Positions 22,291 to 24,349 of a stretch of DNA of 24,349 nucleotides are shown piece after piece. The stretch covers positions 1 to 24,349 of the IMG/VR virus record IMGVR_UViG_3300021437_000082, one strand, 5' to 3'. The notes under the pieces are model-generated. The model did not search any database. It saw only the letters and a program-made list of their open reading frames with translations, and had not been told where the DNA came from. Origin of the DNA: a virus. The position numbers and the translations under genes are program-made. The first letter of the stretch is position 1. Every line of letters begins with the position of its first letter.

Positions 22291-22783
22291 CGCCTGAATC
22301 CTCGCCGGTCACGACTTGATAGTCGACCGAGCGCAACATGACGCCGGTATCTATGAGCGGCTTGTTAAAACCTTTCTTTGCAACAGTGCTCGGCGCATTC
22401 GCAGGCGACGACCAATTGTTGATAGATTGCACGAGCTGACCTTTAACAACTTCACCCATTAACGACAACGAGCGCTCGGCGTCGTAATGGTTTTTGCGCA
22501 GGATGTTGCCGAGCGTCACGCCCCAACGTGGGCTTTTCTTCTCGACCATATCACGGAAGAAAGGGCGCTCGGGGCTCGTAGCGGTTCCCCATTCGTTCCA
22601 CGCGGCAACCTGCGCCACGTGTAGCCCGGCTTTCTCGTCGTCTGCGCCTGCGGGATATGTGGCGCTTGCAAGGAACCCCACACGCACGTGCGCGCCTTGG
22701 CCGAGCTGTTTCTCTATTTCCCTGAGATGTCGTTCCATCGCTCGGCCGCCTTCAACGCTTGCGGTGATGGCTTTAAATGCCAC
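22283..22783 (-). CDS. HK97 gp10-like neck/tail completion protein
   Basis: A 166-residue protein starting at GTG (no ATG in range). Family features: HVRVGFLASATYPAGADDEK, VAQVAAWNEWGTATSPERPF (56-75) with FRDM, and a C-terminal APSTVAKKGFNKPLIDTGVM followed by LRSVDY. The E-[FW]-G-T...P-x-R-P-F-[FM]-R signature marks gp10-like neck proteins that complete the tail's upper end. The preceding stop is ten bases upstream; the ribosome-binding site is weak. Standard length. Confidence 0.85.
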   Translation of the reverse strand: MAFKAITASVEGGRAMERHLREIEKQLGQGAHVRVGFLASATYPAGADDEKAGLHVAQVAAWNEWGTATSPERPFFRDMVEKKSPRWGVTLGNILRKNHYDAERSLSLMGEVVKGQLVQSINNWSSPANAPSTVAKKGFNKPLIDTGVMLRSVDYQVVTGEDSGDD

Positions 22784-22792
22784 GGGGGCGAC

Positions 22793-23293
22793 TCAGCAAC
22801 AACCGCCGGGGCCACCATAGCCGGGGCCGTAGAAGCCCGGACCACGACCAATGCAACCATTGATCGGTGCCGGCACGTAGTGAAACGCGCGGTACTTTGC
22901 GGTTGCAGTCCAGAACATAGCGCCGTAGGGCGTTTGTGAGAAATACGCCTCCGACATGCTCATGTCGTTAACGTAAGCAGCGGACACCGACACGGTGCCC
23001 TCGCTGGCTTGATCCACGCGGCCGACGATGCCCGAGGGCGGCTTGCCGTTCTCGCCTTGCATCAATGCCGCAATGTGCGCCGTGACCATGTAGAGCAATC
23101 GCTCGCGCACGTTGGCGTCTTTGACAACGCTGCAACATGAGTTATTCAGAAACAGCGTTGCGATATCAAAATCGGTCTGTAATACCGCGTCGGCTATCGT
23201 TGCAAACGCAGGGTACTGCACTTTGAAGACAGCGGCTTCAAAGACAACAATGCCCCGAGTGACAACGACAGGCGCGCAAGGTATTACAGACAC
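22793..23293 (-). CDS. DUF4054 head-tail connector protein
   Basis: A 166-residue protein with the DUF4054 pattern: GIVVFEAAVFKVQYPAFATI (14-33), ATLFLNNSCCSVVKDANVRE, RLLYMVTAHIAAL, GIVGRVDQASEGTVSVSAAY and YFSQTPYGAMFWTATAKYRA ending FHYVPAP. These helical proteins sit under the portal as the adaptor ring. Start is GTG with AGAG ahead of it. Unusually, 22 residues follow the normal YVP end: a Gly/Tyr/Pro-rich tail with three cysteines (INGCIGRGPGFYGPGYGGPG then CC). Confidence 0.85.
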   Translation of the reverse strand: MSVIPCAPVVVTRGIVVFEAAVFKVQYPAFATIADAVLQTDFDIATLFLNNSCCSVVKDANVRERLLYMVTAHIAALMQGENGKPPSGIVGRVDQASEGTVSVSAAYVNDMSMSEAYFSQTPYGAMFWTATAKYRAFHYVPAPINGCIGRGPGFYGPGYGGPGGCC

Positions 23294-23299
23294 GTGTGC

Positions 23300-23731
23300 T
23301 TACTCTACGATTTGACGGCCGGCGCGTGGGTTCTCGGCTTGAGCTTGGCGGAATTTGCGCAGCTCTTTTTTATCGACTTCGCCGTGCTCGTTGTTGAGCA
23401 TGCCACGCGCGACAGGGTCGATAGCTTCCAAGCCGGTGACAACTTCCGCATGTTCTTTTGCAATCGAACGCGCACTCGCTTCGTCGCCGTGGATGAAAAT
23501 CTCTTTATTCACGACGGCCGGGTGCTTTGCGTTACGCTTGAACCATTCGGCCATAAATTCGGCTGATACGTTCGGCGTCATGCCGTAGCCGCCAATGATG
23601 CGCGACGCGTTAGCGCCTGCGATGGTGACGCGAACTTTTTCGCCGTCTTTGTTCTTGAGGTCCAAATGCAAACCGTTTGGCAGCTTGCAGCCGACAATAA
23701 CCATATTCGATGCGTTGCTTGTGTCGCTCAT
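23300..23731 (-). CDS. Structural-region phage protein, function unknown
   Basis: A 143-residue protein from the ATG overlapping the upstream stop (ATGA); the longer open frame is shadow. Sequence: NMVIVGCKLPNGLHLDL, KVRVTIAGANASRIIGGYG, MTPNVSAEFMAEWFKRNAKH, PAVVNKEIFIHGDEASARSI, then a charged helical tail (KKELRKFRQAQAENPRAGRQ). Similar proteins occur between capsid and connector genes in related phages, but I cannot name a function. The alpha/beta N-terminal part and basic tail fit a scaffold- or completion-type protein only loosely. Confidence 0.7.
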   Translation of the reverse strand: MSDTSNASNMVIVGCKLPNGLHLDLKNKDGEKVRVTIAGANASRIIGGYGMTPNVSAEFMAEWFKRNAKHPAVVNKEIFIHGDEASARSIAKEHAEVVTGLEAIDPVARGMLNNEHGEVDKKELRKFRQAQAENPRAGRQIVE

Positions 23732-24225
23732 GTGAGGGGGTTCCACGTTGTGATTAGAGAAAGGCCGCCGGCCGTATGAGGCTGACCGACCGCCCACGGA
23801 GTAGGCTCTAGGTCCACAGCGTACCCCGCGACGGGTATGCCGTCCAGCGGGCTTGTGTAAATTCGCTGGTTCCACTGCGCGCCGCCGGGGATACGCACGT
23901 ACATACCGGGGGCCGCTGACATCATCGTCAGGTTGAGCCCCTGACGAATCCGCCATGTTAGCGTAGCCTCGTCCCAAAACACCCGCCTCCAATCACCCGA
24001 TTGAATCACCACGAGGCCGAGCAAGCCCTCGGCAGACATGCGCGCGTTGTAGACGGTGCCGTCAGGCTCGGCCCAACCAAAGCGCCCGATTGCAACGCCC
24101 CCAGCGCCCGCACGGAAACCCGCCTCAACGCCCGGTACGAGCGACGAAGCGCGGTTGTAGTAGACCCCCGAAATAACAACGCCCTCGGCATGTGGGTACA
24201 TACCGAGGGCGCTATTTCCGTACAT
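23728..24225 (-). CDS. Virion structural protein, possibly capsid cement/decoration-like
   Basis: A 165-residue protein beginning MYGNSALGMYPHAEGVVISG at the first ATG after the upstream stop; an earlier TTG start is unlikely. Beta-rich: VPGVEAGFRAGAGGVAIGRF (about 31-50), DGTVYNARM, GLLGLVVIQSGDWRRVFWDE, MYVRIPGGAQWNQRIYTSPL, and GYAVDLEPTPWAVGQ. The layout (small beta protein next to the probable capsid genes) suggests a cement or head-surface protein, but no decisive motif is seen. An inverted repeat, GCCCTCGG/CCGAGGGC (24181-24210), lies just after its start codon and could fold in the mRNA. Confidence 0.65.
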   Translation of the reverse strand: MYGNSALGMYPHAEGVVISGVYYNRASSLVPGVEAGFRAGAGGVAIGRFGWAEPDGTVYNARMSAEGLLGLVVIQSGDWRRVFWDEATLTWRIRQGLNLTMMSAAPGMYVRIPGGAQWNQRIYTSPLDGIPVAGYAVDLEPTPWAVGQPHTAGGLSLITTWNPLT

Positions 24226-24239
24226 CGCAGGGACGCAGC

Positions 24240-24349
24240 TTAACCGAGCGACGAAGAGATTAAGACAGGGCGGAAAATGATCGTGCCCCAAGTGCCTTGC
24301 GACTTTTTCTGCGAGAAGTTCGACGAGCCCACAACGATTGCGTGGGCGC
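24240..24349 (-). CDS. C-terminal end of an unidentified virion gene (truncated by window)
   Basis: The last 36 codons of a gene running in from the right edge: HAIVVGSSNFSQKKSQGTWG followed by TIIFRPVLISSSLG and TAA at 24242-24240. The frame is open to the end of the window. The ending is beta-like and typical of a virion protein, and its place ahead of the connector genes suggests a capsid-region protein. It cannot be identified from this fragment. Confidence 0.6.
   Translation of the reverse strand, partial: AHAIVVGSSNFSQKKSQGTWGTIIFRPVLISSSLG

Noticed and set aside
24181-24210. GCCCTCGG/CCGAGGGC inverted repeat as a terminator after the truncated gene
   Set aside because: It lies inside the next coding region, has a 14-base loop and no T-run.

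Overview
The window is part of a tailed-phage (or prophage) genome with a contractile, myovirus-type tail. The host is probably a Gram-negative proteobacterium: there is a lipobox lipoprotein, a Gp138-type membrane-puncturing spike, and a family set (DUF3383, DUF4054, DUF2612, baseplate J, Dit-like hub) known from myoviruses of proteobacteria. I could not run any search, so all family assignments rest on recognised motifs. No tRNA, CRISPR, insertion sequence or integrase was seen, and no stretch over 300 bases lacks a gene.

Left arm, about 1-6150, + strand: replication genes. It starts inside an ssDNA-binding protein. Then come a small endonuclease VII-type HNH gene, a family A DNA polymerase broken into two reading frames by a 63-codon gene, a second HNH gene, a small unknown gene, a superfamily 1 helicase and another unknown gene. 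Nearly all junctions are ATGA or TAATG overlaps, so the arm looks like one translationally coupled operon. A strong hairpin terminator at 6204-6239 separates it from the convergent right arm.

Right arm, about 6240-24349, - strand, transcribed right to left: virion and lysis genes. Reading downstream from the right edge: end of an unidentified virion gene, structural protein, unknown, DUF4054 connector protein, gp10-like neck protein, head-tail protein, gp12-like neck terminator, DUF3383 sheath, tail tube, two tail assembly chaperones joined by a -1 frameshift, tape measure with a lytic transglycosylase domain, Dit-like hub protein, baseplate plug, hub, Gp138 spike, gp46-like wedge, a third HNH gene, baseplate J, DUF2612, two related tail fibres, a long fibre with an S74 chaperone domain, then small lysis-region genes (coiled-coil/membrane protein, DUF5675, holin candidate, lipoprotein, two small proteins). 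Terminase, portal and most capsid genes would lie beyond the right edge.

Most interesting: (1) the ssDNA-binding protein stops at CTT TGA, the codon pair used for +1 frameshifting in prfB, and the +1 frame runs 30 codons to end in FDDDIPF, the canonical bacterial SSB tip, finishing in a TAATG overlap with the next gene. (2) The polymerase is split inside its 3'-5' exonuclease domain by a coupled small gene. (3) Three paralogous endonuclease VII-like genes sit at or near these places and in the baseplate operon without breaking translational coupling. (4) The tail chaperone pair has an in-frame GGGTTTT slippery site, giving a 220-residue fusion whose second part has no usable reading frame of its own.
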